From Rubneribacter badeniensis (GTDB lineage: Bacteria > Actinomycetota > Coriobacteriia > Coriobacteriales > Eggerthellaceae), in assembly GCF_002899695.1 (NCBI RefSeq), contig NZ_PPEL01000003.1, positions 61,965-125,964 of the forward strand: 64,000 nt of DNA. Direction: 5' to 3'. A program made the position numbers and the translations under genes. The notes under the pieces were generated by a model that was not told where the DNA came from, ran no database searches, and was given only the letters and a program-made list of their open reading frames with translations. This document shows, piece after piece, positions 48,842-56,843 of the stretch (the stretch's first letter is position 1; each line of letters opens with the position of its first letter).

Positions 48842-50185
48842 TCAGAGCACCGCGAGGTAGCGGTCGCGCTCCCACTGCGACACGGAGCTTTGGTACTCGC
48901 CCCATTCGGCACGCTTGGCGGCCACGAGGTAGCCGTGGATGTGCTCGCCAAGCGTCTCGCGCATGAGGTCGGAGGAAGCGAACAGCTCCACCGCCTCGCC
49001 AAGGCTCTCGGGGAGCGTCCCGACGCCCAGCTCGCGCAGATCCCTGCGATCAAGCGAGGAGAGGTCTGCGTTCTCGCACGCCGGCTGCAAATCAAGCCCG
49101 TCCTCGATGCCCTTGAGGCCCGCGGCCAGCATGACGGCGAACGCGAGGTAGGGGTTCGCGCTCGGATCGGGACTGCGCACCTCGAGGCGGCAAGCCGCCT
49201 CGGAATCGGGACGGTAGCCCGGCACGCGCACGAGCGTCGAGCGGTTCGAGCGCGCCCACGACAGGTAGACCGGAGCCTCCCCACCGGGAACGAGCCGCTT
49301 GTAGGAGTTCACGTGTTGGTTCGTGACCAGGCAGAACTCGGGAGCGTACTTGAGCAGTCCGGCAAGGTAGCACCGGGCCGTCCTCGACAGGCGGTAGCCC
49401 TGCGGGTCGGCGGGGTCGAAGAACGCGTTCTTTCCGTCGAGATCGAACAAGCTCTGATGCACGTGCATGCTGCTGCCCGGCTCGCCCGAGAGCGGCTTGG
49501 GCATGAACGAGGCGTACACGCCGTGGCGCGTCGCGATCTCCTTCACCACCAGCTTGTACGTCATCACCGCGTCGGCCATGGACAGCGCGTCGGTGAACCG
49601 CAGGTCGATCTCGTGCTGCGACGGGCCCATCTCGTGATGCGAGTACTCCACGGGAATGCCCATCTTCTCGAGCGTGAGCACCGTGTCGCGCCGCAGGTCG
49701 GAGGCGTAATCGAGGCTTGTGAGGTCGAAGTAGCCGCCACGGTCGAGCACTTCTGCGCCCTGCGCGTCCTTGAAGTAGTAGAACTCGAGCTCGGGGCCTA
49801 CGTTGAACACGTAGCCCATCTCGCGCGCCTTCGCCGCCATGCGCGCGAGCACCTGGCGCGGATCCCCCTCGAAAGGCCGTCCGTCGGGCGTGCGCAGGCT
49901 GCAGAACATGCGCGCCACCGCGTTGCTCTCGGGCCGCCAGGGCAGAACCTGGAACGTGGACGCGTCGGGAAACGCCAGCATGTCGGATTCCTGCGTGCGG
50001 CAGAAGCCCTCGATGCAGCTGCCGTCGAAGCCCATGCCGTCGGCGAAGGCGTCCTCCAGCTCGCTCGGGATGACGGCGAAGCTCTTCATGCGCCCGAGCA
50101 CGTCGGTGAACCAGAAGCGCACGAAGTGCACATCGCGGCTCTTGATGGTCTTCAGGACGAAGTCCTCTTCCGGGTTCGCGGCCAT
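48842..50185 (-). CDS. glnA: Glutamine synthetase, type I
   Basis: A 447-residue GSI enzyme that makes glutamine from glutamate, ammonia and ATP. Features: VHFVRFWFTDVLGRMKSFAV at the N-terminus, GFDGSCIEGF, VGPELEFYYF, HHEMGPSQHEIDLRF, MPKPLSGEPGSSMHVHQS, NRSTLVRVPGYR and the C-terminal LEVRSPDPSANPYLA. The adenylylation-loop Tyr motif is not seen, which fits the non-adenylylated GSI-alpha type. The ATG at 50185 follows GAGGCGG; the frame continues upstream in Arg-rich sequence without family similarity. It lies just upstream of the GlnR-like gene. Confidence 0.95.
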   Translation of the reverse strand: MAANPEEDFVLKTIKSRDVHFVRFWFTDVLGRMKSFAVIPSELEDAFADGMGFDGSCIEGFCRTQESDMLAFPDASTFQVLPWRPESNAVARMFCSLRTPDGRPFEGDPRQVLARMAAKAREMGYVFNVGPELEFYYFKDAQGAEVLDRGGYFDLTSLDYASDLRRDTVLTLEKMGIPVEYSHHEMGPSQHEIDLRFTDALSMADAVMTYKLVVKEIATRHGVYASFMPKPLSGEPGSSMHVHQSLFDLDGKNAFFDPADPQGYRLSRTARCYLAGLLKYAPEFCLVTNQHVNSYKRLVPGGEAPVYLSWARSNRSTLVRVPGYRPDSEAACRLEVRSPDPSANPYLAFAVMLAAGLKGIEDGLDLQPACENADLSSLDRRDLRELGVGTLPESLGEAVELFASSDLMRETLGEHIHGYLVAAKRAEWGEYQSSVSQWERDRYLAVL

Positions 50186-50447
50186 GGCCCGCCTCGCTTC
50201 CGATCCCGCCGCCGCGCTTCGCAGGCAGCGCGCCCTATCCCTTTTCGAGAGGCCATTATATCCCCGCCGCGTTTCGGATTCGTTACGCCGCCGAAACCCC
50301 ATCGAACAATCCCATCGAACGCTCGCGAAGCGGCGCGGCCGCACATCACGATCACGTGACGGTTCCGGGCGAAGCCCCCTCGAAAAAGAGCCGGCCGCTA
50401 TACTGTCCCCCTTGCACGCCCGAGACAACGCGCGAGAAGGGACCGAC

Positions 50448-50816
50448 ATGACCCTCGACCACACCGACCGCACCGAGCTTTTGCGCGAAGGCGGCATCGA
50501 CCACCGCGAGGCCATGGAGCGCTTCTGCGGAAACGAGGCGCTCTACGAGCGGCTCGCCCTCAAATTCCTCGACGACCCCCATTTTGCAGAGCTTGAGCAG
50601 GCGCTTTCCGACAAGGACGCGCAGACCGCCTACCGCGCCGCCCACTCGCTCAAAGGCGTCGCGGGCAACCTGTCGCTGCGGCGCCTCTACGACCAAACCT
50701 GCCGCCTGTGCGACGCGCTGCGCGCGAGCGACCTGGACGCAGCCGAGCGCATCCTGCCAGACGCCCGCGCCGCCTACGACGCCGTCATAAGGACGTTGGA
50801 CCAGTTGAGAGGGTGA
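50448..50816 (+). CDS. Stand-alone histidine phosphotransfer (Hpt) domain protein
   Basis: A 122-residue four-helix protein with the Hpt signature AAHSLKGVAGNLSLRRL, whose His takes and passes phosphate in multistep phosphorelays. No sensor kinase or response regulator with a receiver is adjacent; the nearest receiver-like gene (48146-48823) lacks the phosphoacceptor. Its partners must lie elsewhere, perhaps hybrid kinases. The ATG follows AGAAGG. A TATACT at 50399-50404 may be its -10. Confidence 0.88.
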   Translation: MTLDHTDRTELLREGGIDHREAMERFCGNEALYERLALKFLDDPHFAELEQALSDKDAQTAYRAAHSLKGVAGNLSLRRLYDQTCRLCDALRASDLDAAERILPDARAAYDAVIRTLDQLRG

Positions 50817-50884
50817 GGCCCGCCCAAAAGCCGCTCGAAAGCCGCCCGAAAGCCCGCAACGAGGAGGCCAAACCGCAGCGCACT

Positions 50885-50893
50885 TGCTATAAT
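50885..50893 (+). promoter_or_regulatory. Extended -10 promoter of the GT4 gene, leaderless transcript
   Basis: TGCTATAAT (50885-50893) is a perfect extended -10. The ATG of the next gene begins 8 bases after it, so transcription should start at or next to the ATG. No ribosome site precedes the ATG. Confidence 0.65.
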
Positions 50894-50901
50894 GCTCGGT
50901 T

Positions 50902-52170
50902 ATGGAAACCTCCCGAGCGAAATACACCGGCAAGCACCGCATCGCCGTCGTCACGATGGGCGTGAAGCTGGGCGACGAGACGAAAGGATACACGCGGTTT
51001 CGGTTCCTCTCCGAGCTGCTCGTGCGCGAAGGGTTCGAGGTCGACCTCATCACCTCGTCGTTCCAGCATTGGGAGAAGGCGCAGCGCGACTGCTCGAAGG
51101 CGTGCTATCGCGGCCTTCCCTACCGGGTCGTGTTCGTCGAGGAGCCGGGGTATGCGAAGAACCTCGATCTGCAGCGGATCCGCAGCCATCGCGTGGCCGC
51201 GAGAAACCTTCGCGCGCATTTCGAGCGCGAATCCGACTCGTACGACCTCATCTACGCCGAGATCCCGCCGAACGACGTCGCGCGCGTCTGCGCCGAGGCG
51301 GCGGCTGCGCACGGCGTGCCGTTCGTCGCCGACATCAACGACCTGTGGCCCGAAGCCATGCGCATGGTCGTCGACATTCCCGTGCTAAGCGATGTGGTGT
51401 TCTACCCGTTCGCACGCGACGCCCGACGCGTCTACCAACTGCTCTCGGCGGCGGTCGGCACATCCGACGAGTACGCCGCCCGACCGGCGAAGGATCGCGA
51501 GCGTCCCTATCCGCACGTTACCGTCTACGTGGGAAACGACGTGTCCGCCTTCGACGAGGGGGCCCGAAGAAACGCAGACCGGATCGTCAAACCGGAAGGC
51601 GAGGTGTGGGCCACCTACGCCGGAACGCTCGGAGCCAGCTACGACCTGGCGACGCTCATCGAAGCCGCGGCGCTGATCGAACGCGAGCGCATGCCCGAAA
51701 GCTCCCCGAGAAAAGCTTCGGTGCGCGTCAAGATCCTCGGCGACGGACCCGATCGCGAACGGCTCGAACGGCTCGCCGAAGAGCTGCGCGCGCCGGTCGA
51801 CTTCCTCGGATACGCCTCCTACGACCTCATGGCGGCGTACCTGTGCGCATCCGACATCACCGTGAACTCCCTCGTCAAGTCCGCCGCCCAGAGCATCGTC
51901 ACGAAGATCGGAGACTACCTCGCCAGCGGCAAGCCAATGGTCAACACGGGGTCGAGCCTCGAGTTCCGGGAGAAGGTCGACTCCGAGGGCTTTGGCGTCA
52001 ACGTGCCCGCCGAGGATCCACGCGCGCTCGCCGACGTCCTCGCCAGCTTGGCAGACCGCTCGGCGACGAGGAAGATCATGGGAGCGAAGGCCCGATCGGT
52101 GGCTGAAAGGGAGTTCGACCAGCCGCATTCGTACCGGGCAATCGTGGATTTGCTGCGCACGTTGCTATGA
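50902..52170 (+). CDS. Glycosyltransferase, GT4 family
   Basis: A 422-residue GT-B-fold retaining glycosyltransferase. The N-terminal acceptor domain starts KHRIAVVTMGVKLGDETKGYTRF; the C-terminal donor domain has WATYAGTLGASYDL, ILGDGPDRERLERLAEEL, FLGYASYDLMAAYL and the C-terminal ADPR-type region EKVDSEGFGVNVPAEDP. It should add a sugar from a nucleotide donor to a lipid-linked or surface acceptor on the cytoplasmic face. It begins the surface glycan region; the next two genes make the modified sugar and attach it to lipid. The exact sugar is unknown. Confidence 0.88.
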   Translation: METSRAKYTGKHRIAVVTMGVKLGDETKGYTRFRFLSELLVREGFEVDLITSSFQHWEKAQRDCSKACYRGLPYRVVFVEEPGYAKNLDLQRIRSHRVAARNLRAHFERESDSYDLIYAEIPPNDVARVCAEAAAAHGVPFVADINDLWPEAMRMVVDIPVLSDVVFYPFARDARRVYQLLSAAVGTSDEYAARPAKDRERPYPHVTVYVGNDVSAFDEGARRNADRIVKPEGEVWATYAGTLGASYDLATLIEAAALIERERMPESSPRKASVRVKILGDGPDRERLERLAEELRAPVDFLGYASYDLMAAYLCASDITVNSLVKSAAQSIVTKIGDYLASGKPMVNTGSSLEFREKVDSEGFGVNVPAEDPRALADVLASLADRSATRKIMGAKARSVAEREFDQPHSYRAIVDLLRTLL

Positions 52171-52251
52171 TTCCCGCTGTACGCCCTCGTCAAATCGACA
52201 CGGGCACGCCAAAATAGGTGTTTCGACGAAACGCGACACGAGGAGCGACAC

Positions 52252-53484
52252 GTGACCGACAAACGACGCATTTCATTCTCTCCACCCGACATCACGCAGG
52301 CCGAGATCGACGAGGTGGTAGACTCCCTGAAAAGCGGCTGGATCACCACCGGCCCGAAAACGAAGAGGTTCGAGCGGGAGCTGGAAGCGTTCACGACGTC
52401 GGATCGCGTTGCGACGTTCTCTTCGGCGACGGCCGCCCTCGAATGCGCCCTGCGAGCGCTCGGCGTCGGCCCCGGCGACGAGGTGATCACGAGCGCCTAC
52501 ACCTACACCGCCTCTTGCTCGGTCATCTGCCATGTGGGCGCCACGCCCGTGCTGTGCGACACCGCCCGCGGATCGTACGAGATGGACTACGACGCCCTGC
52601 CCTCCCTCGTCACCGAGCGAACGCGCGCCGTCATCCCGGTCGATGTCGCCGGCCGCATGGTCGACTACGACCGGCTCTACGCCGCCCTCGACCGCGCGCG
52701 CGACCTGTGGAGGCCGGCGTCCGATCTGCAGAGCGCCTTCGACCGCGTGGTCGTGCTGGCCGACGCGGCGCATTCGCTCGGCGCCGTGCGCTGCGGCATG
52801 CCGTCGGGAACGGCCGCCGACTTCACCGCGTTCTCGTTCCATGCCGTGAAGAACCTCACCACGGCTGAAGGCGGAGCCCTCGCGTGGCGCGCGGGCGCGT
52901 TCGATTCCGATGCGCTGTACGACCAGCTCATGCTCATGTCGCTGCACGGGCAGACCAAAGACGCGCTCTCGAAAACGCGCGCCGGGGCATGGGAGTACGA
53001 CATCGCCTTCCCCGGCTGGAAGTGCAACATGACCGACGTGCAAGCGGCGCTGGGGCTCGCGCAGCTGCACCGCTACCCCGAGCTCCTCGCACGGCGCCGC
53101 GTGCTCGTCGAGCGCTACGAGCACGCGCTCGAATCCCTCGGGATCGAGCTGGACGTCCTTCGCCACTACGGAGAGGGCTTCGCTTCCAGCGGGCATCTCA
53201 TGCTCGTGAGGCTGCTCGACAAAAGCAGGGCGTTTCGCGACGGCCTCATCGAGCGCATGGCCGAGGACGGCATCGCGACGAACGTCCATTACAAGCCCTT
53301 GCCGCTGCTTTCGGCCTATCGCGACCTCGGATTTTGCATCGAGGATTTCCCGAACGCGCTGGCCCAGTTCGAAAACGAGATCACGCTGCCTTTGCACACG
53401 CTGCTCTCCGACGACGACGTCGACCGCGTCGCAGCGTCGCTCGGACGCGCGTACGCCGCACTCGAGGCGAAGGGCGCGAGCTGA
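52252..53484 (+). CDS. DegT/DnrJ/EryC1/StrS-family sugar aminotransferase
   Basis: A 410-residue PLP-dependent enzyme that turns a nucleotide-linked keto sugar into an amino sugar. Motifs: GWITTGPKTKRFERELEAF, SSATAALECALRALGVGPGDEV, DAAHSLGAV and the PLP Lys in SFHAVKNLTTAEGG, then WEYDIAFPGWKCNMTDVQAALGLAQL. With a PglC-type transferase next, a UDP-4-amino sugar such as a bacillosamine precursor is a fair guess, but the dehydratase partner is not in the window. The start is GTG at 52252 after GAGGAG. Its stop overlaps the next start (TGATG). Confidence 0.9.
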   Translation: MTDKRRISFSPPDITQAEIDEVVDSLKSGWITTGPKTKRFERELEAFTTSDRVATFSSATAALECALRALGVGPGDEVITSAYTYTASCSVICHVGATPVLCDTARGSYEMDYDALPSLVTERTRAVIPVDVAGRMVDYDRLYAALDRARDLWRPASDLQSAFDRVVVLADAAHSLGAVRCGMPSGTAADFTAFSFHAVKNLTTAEGGALAWRAGAFDSDALYDQLMLMSLHGQTKDALSKTRAGAWEYDIAFPGWKCNMTDVQAALGLAQLHRYPELLARRRVLVERYEHALESLGIELDVLRHYGEGFASSGHLMLVRLLDKSRAFRDGLIERMAEDGIATNVHYKPLPLLSAYRDLGFCIEDFPNALAQFENEITLPLHTLLSDDDVDRVAASLGRAYAALEAKGAS

Positions 53485-54083
53485 TGTACGAGCGGTTTGG
53501 AAAGCGGGTTTGCGACCTGATCGTCGGCATCGTGGCGCTGCCGATCGTGCTGCTGATCATCGCCGTGCTGGCGCCGTTCATCCACTTCGAGGACAAGGGG
53601 CCCGTGTTCTACAACGCGCCGCGCGTGGGCAAGGACGGGCGCGACTTCAAGATGTACAAGCTGCGCTCGATGCGCGTGAACGCCCCCGACCTCGTGATGG
53701 AGGACGGCTCCACCTACAACGGCGCCGACGACCCGCGCATGACGCGCGTGGGAGCGTTCATGCGCAAGACGTCGCTCGACGAGATGCCCCAGTTCCTCAA
53801 CGTGCTCAAAGGGGACATGAGCGTGGTGGGCCCGCGCCCCGACCTGCGCCGCGAGACGGAGCTGTACCAAGGCGACGAGAGCCTCAAGCTCACGGTGAAG
53901 CCCGGCATCACCGGCTACGCCGCCGTGTACGGCCGCAACTCGCTGCCGTGGCACGATCGGCTGGCGCTCGACGTGTTCTACGTGCGCAACGTGTCGTTTG
54001 CGCTGGACGCGAAGGTGTTCTTCAAGACGTTCGCCACCGTGTTCAAGCAGGAGGGCGTGTTCGTGGAGAAGGACGAGAAGTGA
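53484..54083 (+). CDS. Phosphoglycosyl transferase (PglC/WbaP C-terminal type sugar transferase)
   Basis: A 199-residue monotopic enzyme that moves a phosphosugar from UDP-sugar to undecaprenyl phosphate, the first step of a lipid-linked glycan. It has one N-terminal re-entrant membrane helix (VCDLIVGIVALPIVLLIIAV), then GPVFYNAPRVGKDGRDFKMYKLRSMR and the catalytic SLDEMPQFLNVLKGDMSVVGPRP. It lacks the extra N-terminal domain of WbaP, so it is the short PglC form. It starts inside the stop of the aminotransferase, implying coupled translation and probably shared chemistry. Confidence 0.93.
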   Translation: MYERFGKRVCDLIVGIVALPIVLLIIAVLAPFIHFEDKGPVFYNAPRVGKDGRDFKMYKLRSMRVNAPDLVMEDGSTYNGADDPRMTRVGAFMRKTSLDEMPQFLNVLKGDMSVVGPRPDLRRETELYQGDESLKLTVKPGITGYAAVYGRNSLPWHDRLALDVFYVRNVSFALDAKVFFKTFATVFKQEGVFVEKDEK

Positions 54084-54122
54084 GGGGAAAGGGAGACCTG
54101 CCATCGGTAACCAGGGTGGAGC

Positions 54123-54479
54123 TCAGTGCTTTTTGGCAGGACCTTGAAAAGCGGCGCAAGACAAAAGGGCGCGCGTTGACGCACGACTCCATGTCCAGAC
54201 GTCGCGGAAGGCATCGGCCTGGATGGGGTTGATCACCGCGACCCCATGAACATGCGAGTCCAGAAAGCCGGACAGGGCCACCCAGCAGAGCTCACGGCCT
54301 TCTTCCGACCAAGCTGTTCTCCGGGGCCGCACCGGCCCTGCGTAGCCCCTTCAGCATTTTCGCGAAGTCGCCCGACACGTCGCCGAGCCCGAACGATTCG
54401 GCGGCGGCGCTTCCACCCTCGCTGACCGCGACGGCAACACGGCCTCTCTCTTGGCAACGTCGATCCTGATGCGGATCAT
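54123..54479 (-). pseudogene. IS110-family transposase remnant
   Basis: Two frames on the minus strand together recall an IS110-type transposase N-terminus: MIRIRIDVAKRE from 54479, then after a frame change VALSGFLDSHVHGVAVINPIQADAF at about 54180-54280, which matches the family stretch GHYW-FL-HGF-V-VINPIQTDAFR. Only about 120 of the usual 400 residues remain, with at least one frameshift and no C-terminal part. It marks an old insertion at the border between the PGT gene and the exporter genes. Confidence 0.7.
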
Positions 54480-55126
54480 GGCGTCCTCCGGTCCCTCGCT
54501 TCGCAGCGAGCCAGAGGACCTTCCTCTGGCAGTCACAGACGCAACCTCATGGATATGCGATGCCGCACGCCATCCTGCTTAATTCGTGTCCACCTGGAAG
54601 CCGAAGCGCCGACCTTTTTCGAAGAGCCTGGTCCTGGAGGGTGCGACGAGCGCCCTCCACCTCATGCGCATCCCTCTCCCCACATTCGTATCCTCGAGAA
54701 AAGAGCGCGGCCACCACACGAGAAGTGGCGAGAACAATAGGGAGGCGAGAGGGCGTTTGCGATCACAGAGAGCCCGAGCACCGCATCCATCTCGCACGCC
54801 TAGTCGCGTTTACCACCAGAAAAGGAACGAAACGCCTACGTTGTCGCCTCCCGTATGGTGCGCCCCTCACAGATAAGCCTCATGGGCCCGCCTTTCAGAA
54901 AAGAATTCTCTGGCATCGGACATGTCCGGCTCAGTTCAAGGGAAAATCAGAGCTCACGAATCGACTTGCCAATCGACCCATGGAGAAAACCGCAAGAAAA
55001 CAGCGCCCGCATGCGAAAAGCAGCACCCAAGCGAGAAAAAACACGTATCATGATAGACTTGGAATTACGATAGGAAAAGGGATCGCAAGCGCCCCATCTG
55101 AAACAAGAAGACCAGAAGGACGGTTT
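54480..55126. other. Decayed intergenic sequence
   Basis: About 650 bp upstream of the exporter genes. A long open frame runs from 54560 into the permease gene, but its early part has no family similarity, no ribosome site and mixed composition. A short hairpin CTCGCT/AGCGAG lies near 54496-54512. A dyad TATCATGATA at 55037-55046 is the only candidate operator before the permease. Confidence 0.5.
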
Positions 55127-55957
55127 ATGTCGCACTCCGCGAATTTGCGAAAAAACAACTCAGGCAAACAAAATCATAACAGTCTTTACCTGCTGTTCAA
55201 CTTGGTTTCCAAAGATTTCAAGCTACGCTACCGACGCTCTATATTGGGCGTCGTGTGGAGCATGCTGAACCCTCTGCTCATGATGATCGTGATGACGCTC
55301 ATTTTCACGAATATCTTTCGTTTTCAGTTTGACATGTACCCCTTCGCCGTGTATCTGATATTAGGACAGACGCTGTTCGCCGTATTTCAAGACGGTGCGA
55401 CCGGTGCCATGAGCTCCATCATCGAAGCGGCGCCCCTTATCAAAAAAGTCCATGTTCAAAAGATCATCTTTCCTACCGAAAAAGTGGTGTTTGCAGTCGT
55501 TAACTTCTGCTTCTCACTCATCGCCGTCGGGGCTGTGCTGGCCTTTTTCGGCATGGCGCCCAGCTGGAAAGCCCTCTTCATACCGTTCTTGGTTATCCTC
55601 CTCATCATCTTCACTTTGGGAGTGGGCTACCTCGTTGCAGCGTTATCCGTGTTCTTCCGGGACGTCATGCACCTCTGGGGCGTGCTCACCACCGTCTGGT
55701 TCTATTTCACGCCCATCTTCTGGCCCTACGATGCCCTCGCGAGCAACGGCCTCGATTGGGTGTATCTCCTCGTGCAGTTCAACCCCATGTACCACTTCGT
55801 CTCCTGCTTCCGGCAGATGGTCACGGGCATCCCTCTGCCGTCCGACCTAGGAGTGGTAACGGAGTTCGGTCTTTGTGCTCTGTTTGCCGTCGTAACGTTC
55901 GGCGTCGGACTATTCGTATTCAAGAAGCTGGAAAAGAAATTCATCCTTTACGTTTAA
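55127..55957 (+). CDS. Polysaccharide ABC exporter permease (TagG/Wzm type)
   Basis: A 276-residue ABC-2-type permease with six membrane segments. The N-terminal FKLRYRRSILGVVWSMLNPLLMMIV and the YFTPIFWPYDAL and QFNPMYHFVSCFRQMV stretches near the end are typical of teichoic acid and O-antigen exporters. It forms the channel with the downstream ATPase and moves a lipid-linked polymer to the outside. The ATG at 55127 follows AGAAGGA. It starts a two-gene operon that ends at the terminator near 56800. Confidence 0.93.
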   Translation: MSHSANLRKNNSGKQNHNSLYLLFNLVSKDFKLRYRRSILGVVWSMLNPLLMMIVMTLIFTNIFRFQFDMYPFAVYLILGQTLFAVFQDGATGAMSSIIEAAPLIKKVHVQKIIFPTEKVVFAVVNFCFSLIAVGAVLAFFGMAPSWKALFIPFLVILLIIFTLGVGYLVAALSVFFRDVMHLWGVLTTVWFYFTPIFWPYDALASNGLDWVYLLVQFNPMYHFVSCFRQMVTGIPLPSDLGVVTEFGLCALFAVVTFGVGLFVFKKLEKKFILYV

Positions 55958-55969
55958 CCGGGAGAGCCC

Positions 55970-56722
55970 ATGAGCGAAACATCGCAGCAAAATGCCGTTG
56001 TGCAGGTTGATCACGTCTCGATGGTATTCAATATAGCCAATGAGAAGGTTCAAAGCCTGAAGGAATATTTCATCAAGATTGCCCGCCGCGAACTTATGTT
56101 CAAGGAGTTCACCGCTGTGGACGACGCGAGCTTCACCGTGAACCGAGGAGATGTGTTCGGGTTGGTGGGAACGAACGGATCGGGCAAATCCACCATGCTC
56201 AAAATCATCGCCGGCGTGCTGGAGCCCTCGAAAGGAACCTGTACGGTGAACGGAACCATTTCGCCGCTCATCGAACTGGGAGCGGGATTTGATCCCGAAC
56301 TCACCGCACGCGAGAACATCTACCTCAACGGAGCGCTGCTGGGACATTCGAAAAAATTCCTCGATGAGCATATCAAAGACATCATCGACTTTGCCGAACT
56401 GCACGATTTTATGGAGATGCCTCTTAAAAACTACTCCTCCGGCATGGTGGCCCGCATCGCATTCGCCATCGCGACGGTAACCGAGCCCGATCTGCTTATC
56501 GTGGATGAAGTGCTTTCCGTGGGGGACTTTCTCTTTCAGCAAAAATGCGAAAATCGCATTAACGACATGATCGAACGCGGCACCACTGTGCTCATCGTGT
56601 CCCACGACACCAGCCAGATCGAGCGCCTCTGCAACCGTGCGCTGTGGATAGAAAAAAGCAAATTGAAAATGTTGGGAGATGCGAAAGAAGTGTGCGCAGC
56701 GTATCGGGAGTACGAAAGATAG
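55970..56722 (+). CDS. Polysaccharide ABC exporter ATP-binding protein (TagH/Wzt type)
   Basis: A 250-residue ABC ATPase: Walker A GTNGSGKST, the family-specific ISPLIELGAGFDPELTARENIYLNG, signature YSSGMVARIAFAIA, Walker B LLIVDEVLSVGD and the switch His in VSHDTSQI. It ends after the ATPase core, so it lacks the C-terminal carbohydrate-binding domain of Wzt proteins that recognise a chain terminator; chain length must be set elsewhere. It lies 12 bp after the permease. Confidence 0.94.
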   Translation: MSETSQQNAVVQVDHVSMVFNIANEKVQSLKEYFIKIARRELMFKEFTAVDDASFTVNRGDVFGLVGTNGSGKSTMLKIIAGVLEPSKGTCTVNGTISPLIELGAGFDPELTARENIYLNGALLGHSKKFLDEHIKDIIDFAELHDFMEMPLKNYSSGMVARIAFAIATVTEPDLLIVDEVLSVGDFLFQQKCENRINDMIERGTTVLIVSHDTSQIERLCNRALWIEKSKLKMLGDAKEVCAAYREYER

Positions 56723-56781
56723 ACTTTTGGCAAAGAGCTTTTGGATCGTTTTTTGCGAAGTCTCCTATTTTACCGATCGCG

Positions 56782-56819
56782 AAAGGGAGGAACGCCAAGA
56801 GGTCTCCCTCCCTTTTCTT
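56782..56819 (+). terminator. Rho-independent terminator after the exporter operon
   Basis: Stem AAAGGGAGG (56782-56790) with CCTCCCTTT (56807-56815) and a T-rich tail TTTTCTT. It lies 60 bp after the ATPase stop, between convergent genes. Confidence 0.65.
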
Positions 56820-56843
56820 ATGCTGCGCCGTCCCTCCAACATC

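Noticed and set aside
54560..55126. N-terminal extension of the exporter permease by about 190 residues
   Set aside because: No family member has it; the ATG at 55127 has a good ribosome site and gives the normal permease start.
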